Below are positions 29,615 to 41,719 of a DNA stretch of 64,000 nucleotides, piece by piece. The stretch's first letter is position 1. Each line of letters begins with the position of its first letter. The position numbers were made by a program, and so were the translations under genes. Below the pieces are notes generated by a model. That model was not told the origin of the DNA. It saw only the letters and a program-made list of their open reading frames with translations, and ran no database searches. The DNA is taken from contig JARWIR010000016.1 of NCBI GenBank assembly GCA_029959085.1, positions 25,305,499 through 25,369,498 on the forward strand, in the 5' to 3' direction. The DNA comes from Nemophila menziesii (taxonomy: Eukaryota > Streptophyta > Magnoliopsida > Boraginales > Hydrophyllaceae).

Positions 29615-31124
29615 TGATGTCTCCCTATTTGTGATATAATTATTTAGACTGGAGAAATCATTTTAGGTGTATTTGAGTAATTAATTATAGATTTTAATTC
29701 ATATTTCGATAAATTCTTATTTCTTGTCTTGATTTGATGATTTATTATTTTTAGAGTATATTTGGTTTAATTTGTGTGTTAGTGTAAAGTTATAAAGATA
29801 TATGGAAATTAATTAGATACCAAATCAATTCTAAATAGATAAGGAAAGAAGATATGGATGGAAATTGGAGATAAATGGAAGTAGAGATAAAATAAGAAAG
29901 GAAAAGTTGTTAATAATATCTGAAATTCTGCAACCATATCCACTAAATTAAAGATAACTTGAAATCGTCCAGTAATTTGGATGACAAAACAAAATAAAAA
30001 GTGTAGATCATTTCTACTCGTTCATTTCGATATAAAGTAGGAAAAAATCAGACCAATAATGAATGAGATACAACTAAAACAAGACAGCAGCAGTTTATCC
30101 ATTCTCTTATATTTTAGGAAATGAATTTGAGTTGGACTTTGACTCAAATTACTTGTCTTCTACTCCAATATTTCGACCTAGGGTTTGGAAAATCCTATAA
30201 ATACACCAACTTTTCATTAGAAACACATCTTTAGCCAGCCTTAAATCAAGAGGAAGCTTACATCAAGAGAAGAGAAGACTAGAAATAGTTGGACAACAAA
30301 TAATGTCTTCCCAATACTTCAAATTTGTAATTGTTTTCTTTTATTTCTCTAGTATGAACTAATTCTATTTTAACTTGAGATTAGCATACGTGTATGAACC
30401 CTAGACTTGTTTTACATATATTTTAATTTGGGATGTTAGCATATAAATTGAACTAAGTGTTTTATTCTCTGATTTATGTGTTTTGATTTATTGTCTGTAG
30501 TTCTTGCTAGTGCACGGGTATAGGATAACCTTAATAGTAGTTAGATGGTCACCCGGAAGGTGTCTAATTATAGAAACACCACATAAACATCTAGTGTGTG
30601 GTAGTGATCTGGAAGGGCTTGCATAACTAGATAGTCATTAGGGTTTGAGATTTAATCACCGATCATTATGTAGGGTCCCTTACCCAAGTCCCCTGGTAAT
30701 TGTTAGGTCGCTACCTAAGTCCACCCAGAAGAGGGTTAGGAGGATTATATAATCCTGGCTATTGCATATCACACAATTCACCTTTACATGATTAGAATAA
30801 ACAAGGATAGTAGGAATTACTTGTTAGATCTCGAGCTACACTCTCTAACTATCTGTTTCTCATTATTTATTTTTTGTCTTTACTTTATTTAGTTAATTGT
30901 TCTTATTCAAAAACCCAACAAATATTTTATTAGTCTTTTATCTTTAGCGTAATATTCGTCTATCTTTCTTATTTGTACTTGATATTGCATAAATTCTCTT
31001 TAACTTTCGTAGTCTCTGAGGAACGAATCTTACTTATCATTAAAACTTGCGTACGCCCTGTGATACTTGCAGTGAGTACTGTGTTTAGGATAGGGTGTTA
31101 GTTGCATATTTTATTACCATATTT
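29615..31124 (+). repeat. Gypsy 3' LTR (about 1510 bp)
   Basis: It starts TGATGTCTCCCTATTTG, the start shared with the solo LTRs at 49825 and 57662. It contains a TATA box (TATAAATA, 30196-30203). It ends at ...CCATATTTT; the expected last ~8 bases (AACACA) are missing, so its right end is slightly truncated. Confidence 0.8.
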
Positions 31125-31909
31125 TCTCAGTAGCCATTGATGAAAGCTCAGAGTTATAGATAAGAGATAAAATAGTAGACGAAAGTGAGATGTAAGTAAG
31201 AAAGAAAGCAAAGGACCTGAAAGGATTATCTAGCTAAGTAATAATGAACTTTGAAAAGTTAAGACAAGTAAGAAGAGAGACAAATAGATGCTTCACTACT
31301 TTGCAGATGCCAAAAAATAGTGTGAAAAAAGGATTTGAGTTCCAAAATAATACAATTAAAAAAACAGGTCAAAATAAGATGAAGTGATTTCAAAAGGATT
31401 AATCCAGTAACTAAAACTACAAAGTACCTAAAACTTCAAAGTAGAAAGAAGTTGCAAAAGAAAAAAGATTAAAGGGAAACAAAAATTAAAAAAGAAGGGC
31501 CAATGAGTAAACTTAGATGGATAAGACAAGAGAACTATGAAGGAAAGGATTAAAGATTAAAAAATAAGGGAATTAGTCAAAGAAATAGTTTTAAGAGAAA
31601 AAAAAGATAAACTCCATTCTTGATAGCTTGCTAGAGTTTATTTCTAAAAAAAATAGAAGCATAAAGTCCTGTTTAATTTGTGAAAATATTTTCTATCTTT
31701 GTTTTTTGAATATATTTTCACAAAATGATTTTCGTTTTTCTTTCCAGTATTTTTAAAAAGAGCCAATTATAGATTAATACTTATTAAAAAAACTTATTTA
31801 AAAAAAGGTATCTAGAATAAGATACTTTATAGAAAACAACCCCATTCTAAACTACCTCTATAATTAACAATTAAAAAAATTAGAAAAAAACAAAACAAAA
31901 ACTAATAAA
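31125..31909. other. Intergenic, A-rich
   Basis: Purine-rich DNA (many AAG/GAA runs) without an ORF. Nothing recognisable. Confidence 0.4.
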
Positions 31910-32262
31910 CACACGTGCGCGTCCGTGAATTTTTTTTAAAATCGTAATAACTAATTCTAAAAAAAATAAAAAAAATTAAAAATTTATATATTTGGATAAA
32001 TCAAATTAATATGTGCGTCTATAATTTTTTTAGATTTTTTTTGAATTTTTTGAATTTTTTGAATTTTTTTAAATTTTTTTTCGTAGACACGGAATTTCAT
32101 GTTTTAAACATGAAAATCCGTGTCTTCCAAAAAAATAATTTAAAAAAATCATAGACGCAAATATTAATTTGCTTTATCCAAAAATGTAATTTTTTTTATT
32201 TTTCTGATTTTTTTTGAATTTGTTATGACGATTTTAAAAAAATTCACGGACGCGCATGTGTG
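31910..32262. mobile_element. Foldback (long-TIR) MITE
   Basis: The whole ~353-bp segment is an imperfect palindrome. The outer ~40 bases pair (left CACACGTGCGCGTCCGTGAA, right reverse complement CACACATGCGCGTCCGTGAA). The middle pairs too: GACACGGAATTTCATGTTTT on one side, and AAAACATGAAA-TCCGTGTC reading on from it, near 32085-32125. There is no clear TSD, because similarity seems to extend a few bases outward (ACTAAT). The superfamily is not resolved. Confidence 0.75.
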
Positions 32263-32264
32263 AT

Positions 32265-32335
32265 GGAATTAGTAGTGGTAGGTGGTGGTGATGGTGATGA
32301 TGATGGTGGTTGTAGTGGTGGTGGTGGAAGTACCC
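32265..32335. repeat. GGTGGT/GATGGT microsatellite
   Basis: Impure trinucleotide repeats, mostly GTG and GAT, directly beside the foldback element. Confidence 0.8.
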
Positions 32336-32404
32336 TATTATTTGTTTAATATTTAAAAATTAATATTGTATTAAAATAAAATAATATATTTAATAATAAA
32401 GGTA

Positions 32405-32532
32405 GTTTTTTTTTTTGAATACATGAGAGAGCCACTTTGGACTCGGAGTAGATGACTCCAATGTGATTCAATCCCAGGATCTCTTGGTCTCCGCGGAGTA
32501 ACCTAACCACTAGGACAACTATCAATCTCAAT
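32405..32532 (-). mobile_element. tRNA-derived SINE with 13-bp TSD
   Basis: Read on the minus strand from 32532, it begins GAGATTGATAGTTGTCCTAG and continues with TGGTTAGG (A-box-like) and CTGGGATTGAATCAC (B-box-like, GGATTGAATC). It ends in a run of about 11 A (plus-strand T, 32406-32416). A 13-bp direct repeat AATAATAAAGGTA flanks it (32392-32404 and 32533-32545). Internal Pol III boxes, an A tail and a TSD together define a SINE. It is a short, full-looking copy. Confidence 0.75.
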
Positions 32533-32871
32533 AATAATAAAGGTAATTTAGATATAGAAAATGTAAAAATGATATTTTCTATAAATAATTATTGAACGCT
32601 TAATTACTTCTTTAGGTATTTCTTTATAAAATAAATTATTGAACGCTTAAAAAAAATATTAGTCTACTCTATAAGGATGTTTTTTCTAATAATTTTTTTT
32701 AAAATATGGAAAACATCGATTTTCACGTTCTTTAATATAGTAATGTTTTTATTTAATTTTTTAAAAAACAGTTATTATTTTTTCTAGCCAAATACATTTT
32801 TATTATAATTTTGAAAAAAAAAATAGAGATAAAACTAAAAAATAAATATTACATTCACGAACCAACGGAAG

Positions 32872-33005
32872 CAGTGGCGGATCCAGGACAAAAGTTGAGG
32901 AGGGGCGTTGCCCCCGAAAAAATATTTTTGAAACGTATAGTAAACTTGGGTATATATTTTTATTTCTTTAGTTATTTAATATTAGTATTAATAGGTCCGC
33001 CAGTG
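32872..33005. mobile_element. Possible short hAT-type MITE
   Basis: The left end CAGTGGCGGATCC is a familiar hAT-like terminus. The right end, reverse-complemented, is CACTGGCGGACC. Flanks AACGGAAG and AACCGAAA could be a degraded 8-bp TSD. A GGGGCGTTGCCCC palindrome lies inside. Confidence 0.4.
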
Positions 33006-34840
33006 AACCGAAACCTAAATTACTGTAATTATTTCTTGAATTAAATGACTCTCAGATATGTTAAATAGAACTAGAAAAATATATGATTTCGAGAACTAAT
33101 TCAGTCAAATAAGAACACAATATCTTTAGATATATTTTAGGTTTCAAATATCACTTATTGATTTGAATAATAAATACAAAAGTGTGACAAATAACTATAT
33201 TCGAAGGATTCAAATTTTAAGAATCCATCTCAACTAATTACTGTATCATGATTTTTTATCACATGTTATAATTTAGAAATTCTATCCGTCATTTATCACA
33301 AGGCTTGATGTAGTATTTGATTTGACAAAAAAAAAAAAAAATGTAGTATTTGAAAGTGTATACTACTAGTATTTTAATGTTTCAAATTTGAAAAGTAAGC
33401 AAATCACCGTAATCATAATTATAAGGGGTTGAGGTGAAATGACAGACTGTCCCACTCCGAAGCATCCAGTCATTGTGAGAAATTAAGCTGTCGACCTTTC
33501 TCTACAACCACACACATTTCCATCAACATATCCACAAATATCACATTACCATTATATTCAACCCACAACAAACAACTTACTGTTCACAAAAAAAAACATT
33601 TTCATTTATTTAAACAAAATAATGTTTTGTAAATTTCAACAAAGGTCCTTGAGATTTCAACAATATGATGCTTTAGTGCCTCATGATAAGAAGGGAGTTA
33701 GTTTCCCACAAACTTATATATATTCGGAAAGTATATTAGGGGACCCTTTCTTTATATTGCAACAAGCACAATAAATCATCTTAAACTTTAAAGAGTGTAT
33801 ATATTATTATATATACATATCATTGCTAATCCAACGGCCATTTTCTTTTCATTTGTCATCTACGGTTCTATTTCAACCCTACTTTCATATATCTTCTCTC
33901 TCTGGGTTCACCTCACATAGTAGTGGGATTCGTACTGTATGTAGTGTCAAATACTATAACGGCTATATTTCATGTACCTTTTGTGGAAAACATGGTGGGG
34001 AGACTATAAGTTGTCACCTTTTGTGTTACATGCGATAATAAAAACACCATCAATGAACGTACACAAAGAGTGTCAAAACAAGACCTTAGCAATATGTCTA
34101 TTCAACACTGCTCATGCATGTGTTTTTTTATTTCTTGCTTCAATGTATGAATACTACATCTAACTAACTACTACATTATCCACCTAGCTAAACTTTAATC
34201 GACTAAAAAAAAAACTTTCGGACTCGCTCTAAGATATTATTAATAAAATAAGAGAGTTTGATATTTTAGTCTAAAGTACGAAAATACATATCAATATGTC
34301 CATATATGTTGTTTTTAAGCATGAGATCATGTTCTAGTTTTAGAAATTTCGTACACTAATAATAAGCATGCATGCAATCTCATCATCTTTCATTATCTAT
34401 CCGTGTATTTTCTTTTTTTTTGTCAGAGCAGTGAATGTGCGTCACATCAAGAAAACAAACCATGTGTGGCAAATCTCGATGGTAATAAAGTGATGATAAT
34501 GTCATTTTTTATTTTATTTTCATTATATTGGAGAGTCATTAGATCATAACGAACACACAATAATAAAATATAGTAAAGGAGAAAAGAGTTTAAAAGCTTT
34601 ATAATACAAGATCGAGAGCATCTGAGTATGATTGTTTTAACTGTAATAACTTAATACTAGTCTTTAAAGAAAAAGTAAAAAAAAAAAATAGAAGATTGTT
34701 TCTCAGGGTAAGTAGTTATTCAAAAGGATTACTTGCTTATACATTACCCTCCAAAGGACACCATTAAAACACAGCCTAAAACAAAGAAGCTTGATAGATA
34801 ACACATTAATTTCATGACCTTGACAAACCTTGCTTGTTCT
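33006..34840. other. Intergenic; 3' flank of the zinc-finger gene
   Basis: Only short, unsupported frames are present. The last few hundred bases (about 34560-34840) probably include the 3' UTR of the minus-strand gene that ends at 34841. Confidence 0.45.
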
Positions 34841-37800
34841 TCAAGAAAAGCCTCCTTGAGAATGATACAAAGTAGATCTCATATGATTACCCGATGAAGA
34901 TGAAGAACTTGGAAAGGGACTTTTTGGTAATAAATTAGTAACCTTAGGGACACAATTCCAATTAATATTGCTAGAAGATGTATTAGTTTGATACCCATAA
35001 AATTGATTATCAAACCCTGATACTGATTTTCCAGATTCATTAGCATCATCAATAACTATAATTTCTTTAGCTCTTTCACTATCGAATCTGTTCATCCCTT
35101 GTGGAAAATAGCAATATTCATGATTTTGTTGAGGTACACGCATGATTGGTGATCTTTGAGGAACAAAATTACCATCAAAATGTTGAGTATTTGAATAGGT
35201 AGGACCCACTTGAGATTGAGATAAATAAGCTCCTGAATTAGTATAAGATTGAGGATTTTCATGGACTTTAATCACAGGTTGTGGAGACATATTCTCGTCT
35301 ATTTTCATCACCATTAGATCTTTACCCATTAATCGTAGGACTGGGGTGGAAACAGATGGACTAATAGGGTCATTCTCGTAAATACCCAAACCTTTATTAG
35401 GAATTTGAAGCGGTTGATATTTATTCAAACATTGGGTCCCACTAGAGAAATGTGGCGGTGGATCATGAAGATTTAATCCAACGGGTCCCTCTTTTCTTGT
35501 ACAACAACACGGATGATCTGAGCCACTCAATCTCATCTCATTGTGAACATGATGAGGTGGCATTACTAAATTCATTTTCTCGAAGAATCTTGAATCGAAT
35601 TTCGTCACATTTGAGTTTGAAATAGTTGAAGTAGCTGAAGGAGAGTGAGAAGAATCTCTATAAGGAAACTCAAGTTGTTGAAGATCTTCAGATGATTGAA
35701 TTTGACTCGAGGTTAAGGATGAGTTACCATGAAACACTTCATTTGTACGGCCCGGACTAGGCAAAAATGAGCCTGGTGGGCCCGGAATAGGTATTGTATC
35801 CACCTCAGTATAGTAATTACCCGTTCTATCATCATTGACATTCATATTCTCATCATCTCCATTTGTATACATGATTTCTCGTTCATTACTCAAAATCGGC
35901 TCAATCGAACATCTTAAATCTTGTGTTCCAAGAAAAGGATCATTATTGTAAATATCAACAAATTGAACATCTGAAGATTTTCCAATATCCCCAGAACATG
36001 GTTCAATAAACATATCATTCTTCTCATAAATCTCAACTTCTTTAACCGGAGATTCTTCTTCACTCTCACGATACTCAAGTGTTGATTTTGACTTTGACCC
36101 CTTAAGAACTACACTTTGCTCCTTTCTCAAGATCTTATTTTTGCCTTTATGCTTCTTAATTACATTTAAACCCCTCGTTCTATCAACACACATTTTTCCC
36201 TTTTCCATACGAGCTTTAACTTGACTTAAATTTTCTTCAGACTCGTTTTCAGATTCCAATACAAAACGTGACCGAGGCTTCTCAAAGGTCAATTTCGTCT
36301 TTTTCAATTCAGGAACAGATACATGATTCTTCTTTAAAGAGAATTTCTTGGTTTTCGAAACTAAACCTCTCTTCATCTCAACTTTCTGAACACTTGAATT
36401 AGATTCACGATTTATCTTATTATGATCAAACGAGCCGTTTTTTCTCAACTTTAACTCAATCGAGGATTTTTTAGCCTTCTTTTTTACATAAACCTCGTTT
36501 TCATAATCATCTTCAGGCTCAGATGATGAAGGAGATACAGATACTACTCTATCTCTCTTTCTCATGAAAAGCTCCTTTGAATATTCTTCATGCGAATCAC
36601 ATGATTTATTATTCATGTTAGTTTTAGGAGAAGAATAAGGATTTTTCGACTTAAAAACATAACCTCTTCTTATATCTGATTTCTTCAGAAAAAACCCTTG
36701 ATTATTATCTTCATTTACATGCTCCTTTTTCTTTAAAAACTTTGAATCTTGAGGATCATTTTTATCATGAATCTTCTTGGTGAAACCACTTCTTTTCGAA
36801 CTTACCCATTTACCCATAATTCCTGATTCATTACGTTTGACTGGTTCATGAGCTTTGACTTGCTGAGTCAGCGCTTCATCTTCTTCTTCTTCTTGATCAT
36901 CATTCAGCTGTAATATATAGTAGTAATTTATTAAAACATGCAATAATAGAGTATATATGCATCATAATCTTAAAATAATCAAAATCAAAGAAGCAAAAAA
37001 CTGAAAGTACCTTGGGATAAGAAAACTTCTTGGTACTGGGAGCAATTTTTGTAACTTTATGAAGCTTTTTACTCTTCTTACTCAAAAGAAGTGTACTAAC
37101 TTTATCTCCTTTATCCCGAAAATGCCCCTCTACATTATCAGACGATTCAACATTATCAAACTTAGACAAAATCCGAACTTTCGTCCCATTAGCATCAACA
37201 TAAACAGCTTTTTCATTCTCCGACTCCTCAATACCAATAGGAGATGAATTTTGCTCAAGTTCTTGACCAGGTACACTCGAACCTAAAGCCCAATTAGTAC
37301 CGTTTCTTCGATCAAGATCCTCTAATGTATAATGCTCAGCTGTAGCATAAATATCCACCATTAATTTAACTCTCCTAGGCTTAATCTTATTCTTAATCAC
37401 CTTCGGATTAGCTGTCCATTTAATCGTTGATTCACCAGAAAGACACTGATCGATATGTGCGTTTAAGGTAGTGTTTGAAGATGAAGTAAATGTCTTACAA
37501 ACCGGACAAACTTTCGAAGCCATTGTTTCTGATTTATTATTATCTTCTTTTAAGCTCTGATCACTTGTGCTATTTAACTTAAGTATTAATTTGCACTTTT
37601 TTCCTTTTTTCTCGGTTTTTCGTGGTTCTATTTTCGTAAATGAAGGGTTTTTTACTGTATCTTCAGCAATTCCACTTGGATCTATATTTAATGAATCCGA
37701 AACTGGTTTGGCATCACTAGATGTTAATGAAACAAGATGATTTGTTTGAATATTCAGCTCTGAGTTTAACTCAAGACCAGAGGGGTTTTTTCGTACATCA

Positions 37801-38333
37801 TCAAAGGATTGAAAAGGTGGTAATAAATCTTTTACACCATGGTTCAAACAAAGTTGCAAGTTTTCTTGAGAAAATGGCCAATTCTTTTCAATATCTTTCT
37901 TTCGCGTGCTTGAAACATAATCCCTACAACATAATAGTCCAATTAAATTGTTTAAAATAACATATACTTAACCATATAATAACAATCTAAGTAACTAGAG
38001 TCTTCTAGAAATGATGTCATAAACAATTAAATAATCCTATGTGACATAGTCAACAAATTACAGCTGAAACTAAGTTATTGAAGAAAAGAAAGAACCCTTT
38101 TTTTCTTTTTCTTTTTTGGATAAACACAATCAAGAATACACAACAGTGGATCTGAATATAAGCATGAGAAGAAGAGAAAAAGAAGAGAAAAAAGTAAAGA
38201 TAAAGATATTAGTTTACCTTATAGAGAATTTGGAGTTGGATTTAATTAGATCTAACTGAGGAAATTGATTAAGTGAAGAGTTTTCATTATTAAAAGAAGG
38301 ATCTGGTACTGGAGGGTTTTCAATGGATAACAT
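34841..38333 (-). CDS. HAPLESS 8-like protein with a C2HC (UBZ4-like) zinc finger, 3 coding exons
   Basis: Exons (minus): 38333-38218, 37923-37011, 36907-34841; 3096 coding bases, 1031 residues. Both introns obey GT-AG, and the frames join exactly (AG|G makes Arg39; the second junction lies between codons). It starts MLSIENPPVPDPSF and reads FSIRDYVSSTRKKDIEKNWP across the first junction. A C-X2-C...H-X3-C finger (CPVCKTFTS...AHIDQC, about residues 178-199) is followed by KIKPRRVKLMVDIYA and TLEDLDRRNGTNWA, a block I associate with Arabidopsis HAPLESS 8 and relatives. The remaining ~600 residues are Ser/Lys-rich and look disordered, with basic clusters suggesting a nuclear role. HAP8 is known from pollen-function mutants; molecular function unknown. 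Gene structure is secure; the family name is from memory. Confidence 0.88.
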
Positions 38334-38361
38334 CTGCTAATAAGCTTCTCAATATCTTGTG

Positions 38362-39546
38362 CTGTTATTACAAACAGTCACAAGAATTATAACACTAAAA
38401 CTACTAAAACTACTCTGCCTTGTCTTCTTCTTAGCTTTCAGCATAACAGTAAGCCTAGTAAGGCCCAACTTTTTTAACTCAACCACCAACACAAAAACAA
38501 ACCTCTTAACAAAGATCGATTAAACTTAACCCCACTTAAAAGATTAAACCTTTTTCTTCACCCATTAGTCTGTAAAAAGAAACAAGAAAAACCCACGTAA
38601 GATCAATCAGATTCAAGTAAAACCCACTTAGATAACATAAGATCAGTAAGAGTTTTAACAGATTTTGTATATACTTAGAAGTTAGACACCTCTAGGACGT
38701 TATTTTATGTGCGGAAAATAAGTGAAATTGAACTTAGTTATTGATAATCTTAAACATTTAAAGCTTTTTGGAAAGACTAATTAATGAAAGAAACGTCAAA
38801 TTTGGGAAGATTTGAATGAAGATCGGACTTCATTAAACGTTATTTTATGTGAACAAACAAGGGCTAAGTAGATGAATTTTGTGAAGCTTTTTGATGTAGG
38901 AAATAACTAAGCAACTTACGAAATTTATAGATTGTAATATCAAAACGGTTTTAAGGGTAAGAGGAAACAGATCAGAAGATTCCTAAAAATAAAAGCTTTA
39001 AAAATCCCCCTAATTTTTATACATGAAATAAAAGAAAATGAAAACCCAAAAATTGAAGTTGATATTTGTAACTTGTAAGAGAGATGAAAGCAAATCCATT
39101 AATTAAAATCAAATTTTTTTGGTCTTCTGAATGAACAGTATCATAAGACCAGATTTGTTTTTGCTTTCAGTTTAAAGAAATCTATATAGAAAAAGTCTTT
39201 CAAATTCATACTAACAAACACACCTCACGAATCGCTGCAAGTGAAAGATCATAAAATCACAAGAAATAATCTTACAATTTAGGTCAAAAAAATAAAAAAG
39301 GAACCGTTTTTAGGCAAGTTATAGAAATAAACCTGAAATGAAATTTAACAATCAACCCAGATTTAATCTAAAAAAGAGTAAAAATCACGAAAAATGTCAT
39401 TTTATTGAAAAAAAACAAAGAAAAAGAGTCACAAATCAAAGCAGAAAAAACCCCAGACATGAAGATCAAAACGCACCGAGATTTTCAAAGAGGATCTGGT
39501 AGAAAATCCAGATAAAACAAGTGATTATCAACACATTAAAGCTTAC
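38362..39546 (-). other. Probable 5'-UTR intron of the zinc-finger gene
   Basis: On the minus strand a strong donor AAG|GTAAGC lies at 39546 and an acceptor TAATAACAG|CACAAG at 38362, 28 bases before the ATG. No ATG-led frame between them continues the protein. The upstream leader (39547 to about 39700) is CT-rich on the minus strand, as in many plant leaders. Confidence 0.55.
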
Positions 39547-39699
39547 CTTATGGGTTTTTGAAGCTATTTTATAAGATAGTTTTAGATGAAAGAAAGAGAG
39601 AGTAGAGAGAGAAAGAAATAGACAGATATGTACACAGTTGATGAGAAAAACAGCACCACCCACTCACACATCAAAAGGGTTAAGGGAGAGAAGAGGGGG

Positions 39700-41719
39700 T
39701 ATCAGGTTCTTCACTCCACCAAAAAGTAGGTTTAGTAAGTAAAAAACATTTAACTTACACGTAGAAACACACTTGTACACACACTGATTCACCTTTTCTC
39801 GAGACAGTGAATATGCAAAAATGAAGTGAGAGAGAGAAAGAAAGATAAAGGGGTTTAATTTGGAGGAAGTGGGGTTTTCTAATCTTACAAAGCTGTCCTA
39901 TCCTATACCTACCTATAGCGGTAGCAGAGGTGGGCTGAATTTTCTTTCCTTTTTTCTCTATTTTTTATTCTTCATTTTCTTTTTATTTTTAAACTAATTT
40001 TAATACATTTAACCCTCTCTACATTGTTATAGAGCCAGCTTGCGGAGTTCGACTAATTCCATGGAAAATTTACACGTCTTTCATGTATACCTCAGGAAAA
40101 TTAGAACTAGGCTACCCATGTTAAGGGAAGGGATACGAACTATTGTATCTTTATTTTATATCCAAGTTTTAAGAACTAGATCCTCTAATTAAACGTTACA
40201 AAAAGAACTACCACTCCTTTTTGTTTCACCTTGTATCATCTTCTATGTGTCACCTTATGTGACCTTAAATAAAAGAGAAAGAAAATTAATAATTAAGAAA
40301 CCAAAACAATTTTATTAGTGTTTCAAACTTCCACCCAAAAGATGACATAAGAATGAAGCAAAAAGAGGTATATATATATATATATATATATAATCATTGA
40401 AAAGATTGGCTTATAAAGCATTTATTCAAACTCGTTATCATGTTTAAACAAACAAAATCTAATTTTTTAATAAATCTTCGTAAATGGGGTTGTTATTTAT
40501 ACATGCATGAATTGTAAATTATTATTAACATATCTAACAAATATCTTATTAGAAAATAATTTAATTTGATATCATTTTTTATTTAAACTTATTTTTCTTC
40601 GTTAATATCACATTACATTGTTCATACCGCACATTCTCTCATATAGAAATCATTCATGAAAATTCTACTTTATTTAAACGAAAAATCGTTCGTAGATGAT
40701 TCATACTCGACTGGATAAAAACTCGATCAAATTTGTTAGATAAAACAAACAAACAAGCTTGCATACATCAAATTAAACAAATAATATCAAAAATCTAGTT
40801 TTGAATTTTTTTATTCGCTTACATGTCATTACTAATAATTCAAAAGAATATCATAATTGGTGTATTGTAATGATAAAATTGAATAAAAAACATAAAAATA
40901 TCATATATTTTTTTTAAGAAGTCGCCCTTTTATCCATAGTTAGTAATAAAATTACTCTTCCATCAATAAATAACTTATTCTTTTTATTTTATTTTTTGTC
41001 ATTAGAACCTTGATCTTTTTTTTTTGTCAATTATTAGAACCCTGATCACATGATATTATACGACACCTTTTTTACACAAGTTTGAAAGAAAGTTAAAAGA
41101 ATTAATGAGTGACGTGTCTTGTCATCCTGAAATATCGATATTTTGTCCAACATATTTGGCTAAGGTATCCCCAACTCTATTAAAGAATATTTTAACGTGT
41201 CAAAATTTCTGTTAGAATTTGGGTCCGACCGATCGTCCATGATGGTCCAACCCGCCATAACCCATTTAATGATTGGAGTGAGTAGTTATTTCTTTTTCAT
41301 TCAAAAAGAAATCGCTCCCTATATATAAGTCATTTTTGGGTCTTGTATGATACATCAAACATACGTATTAGGGAGACTATATATATTATCTTGTTCTCCC
41401 AGACTTTGATCAGTCTCAATCAATTAAACATGAACATGTATCATAACTTGTGGACAATTGGATCTCTTCGAGCAAGGATTCATGTCGACTTGGCAAAACA
41501 AATCAGATCTACTTCCGCTGTATGAGGTAATCCGTAAACCTCCTCTTTTAATTGTTACACTTTCTAATTCAAAAATCTTTTCATCCATTTGCAGATTTTG
41601 TCAACCATCGGCTGGATTTTCTAATTGATTTCAGCCAGTTTATGACTACCAAAAATAATTTCAAGACTGTTAGAGTAAAAAGAACAAATTTGAAAGACTG
41701 AGACCGCAAGTTTATCACA
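39700..41719. other. Promoter side of the zinc-finger gene; possible copia solo-LTR piece
   Basis: A GA-rich stretch lies at 39590-39850. An (AT)n microsatellite is at about 40371-40391. From about 41209 the sequence TGTTAGAATTTGGG, a CTATATATAAG TATA-like box (41320) and ATCTACTTCCGCTG (41506) resemble a copia LTR from start to near its end, but no second LTR, PBS or TSD confirms it. Confidence 0.35.

Larger units (their letters stand above)
24434..31124 (+). mobile_element. Ty3/gypsy (Athila/Tat-like) element, 5' LTR truncated, pol missing
   Basis: Parts in order: 5' LTR tail (24434-24691), PBS (24713-24730), decayed gag (24824-about 26330), gag-pol linker joined to an integrase tail (26340-26616), a post-pol region with an unknown ORF (27477-28038), a hairpin, a long non-coding 3' region, PPT, and a 3' LTR (29615-31124). 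The 5' LTR lacks about 1.25 kb and begins exactly where the LINE stops. RT, RNase H, integrase core and protease are all absent. The matching 3' region at 1-590 shows a sister copy. LTR tails differ at many sites, so it is old. Confidence 0.85.

Noticed and set aside
32405..32532. Possible tRNA gene
   Set aside because: The A/B boxes are degenerate and no cloverleaf closes; A tail and TSD show a SINE instead.
33823..34163. Two overlapping 63-71-codon frames
   Set aside because: No domain, AT-rich, no splice context or homologous motif.
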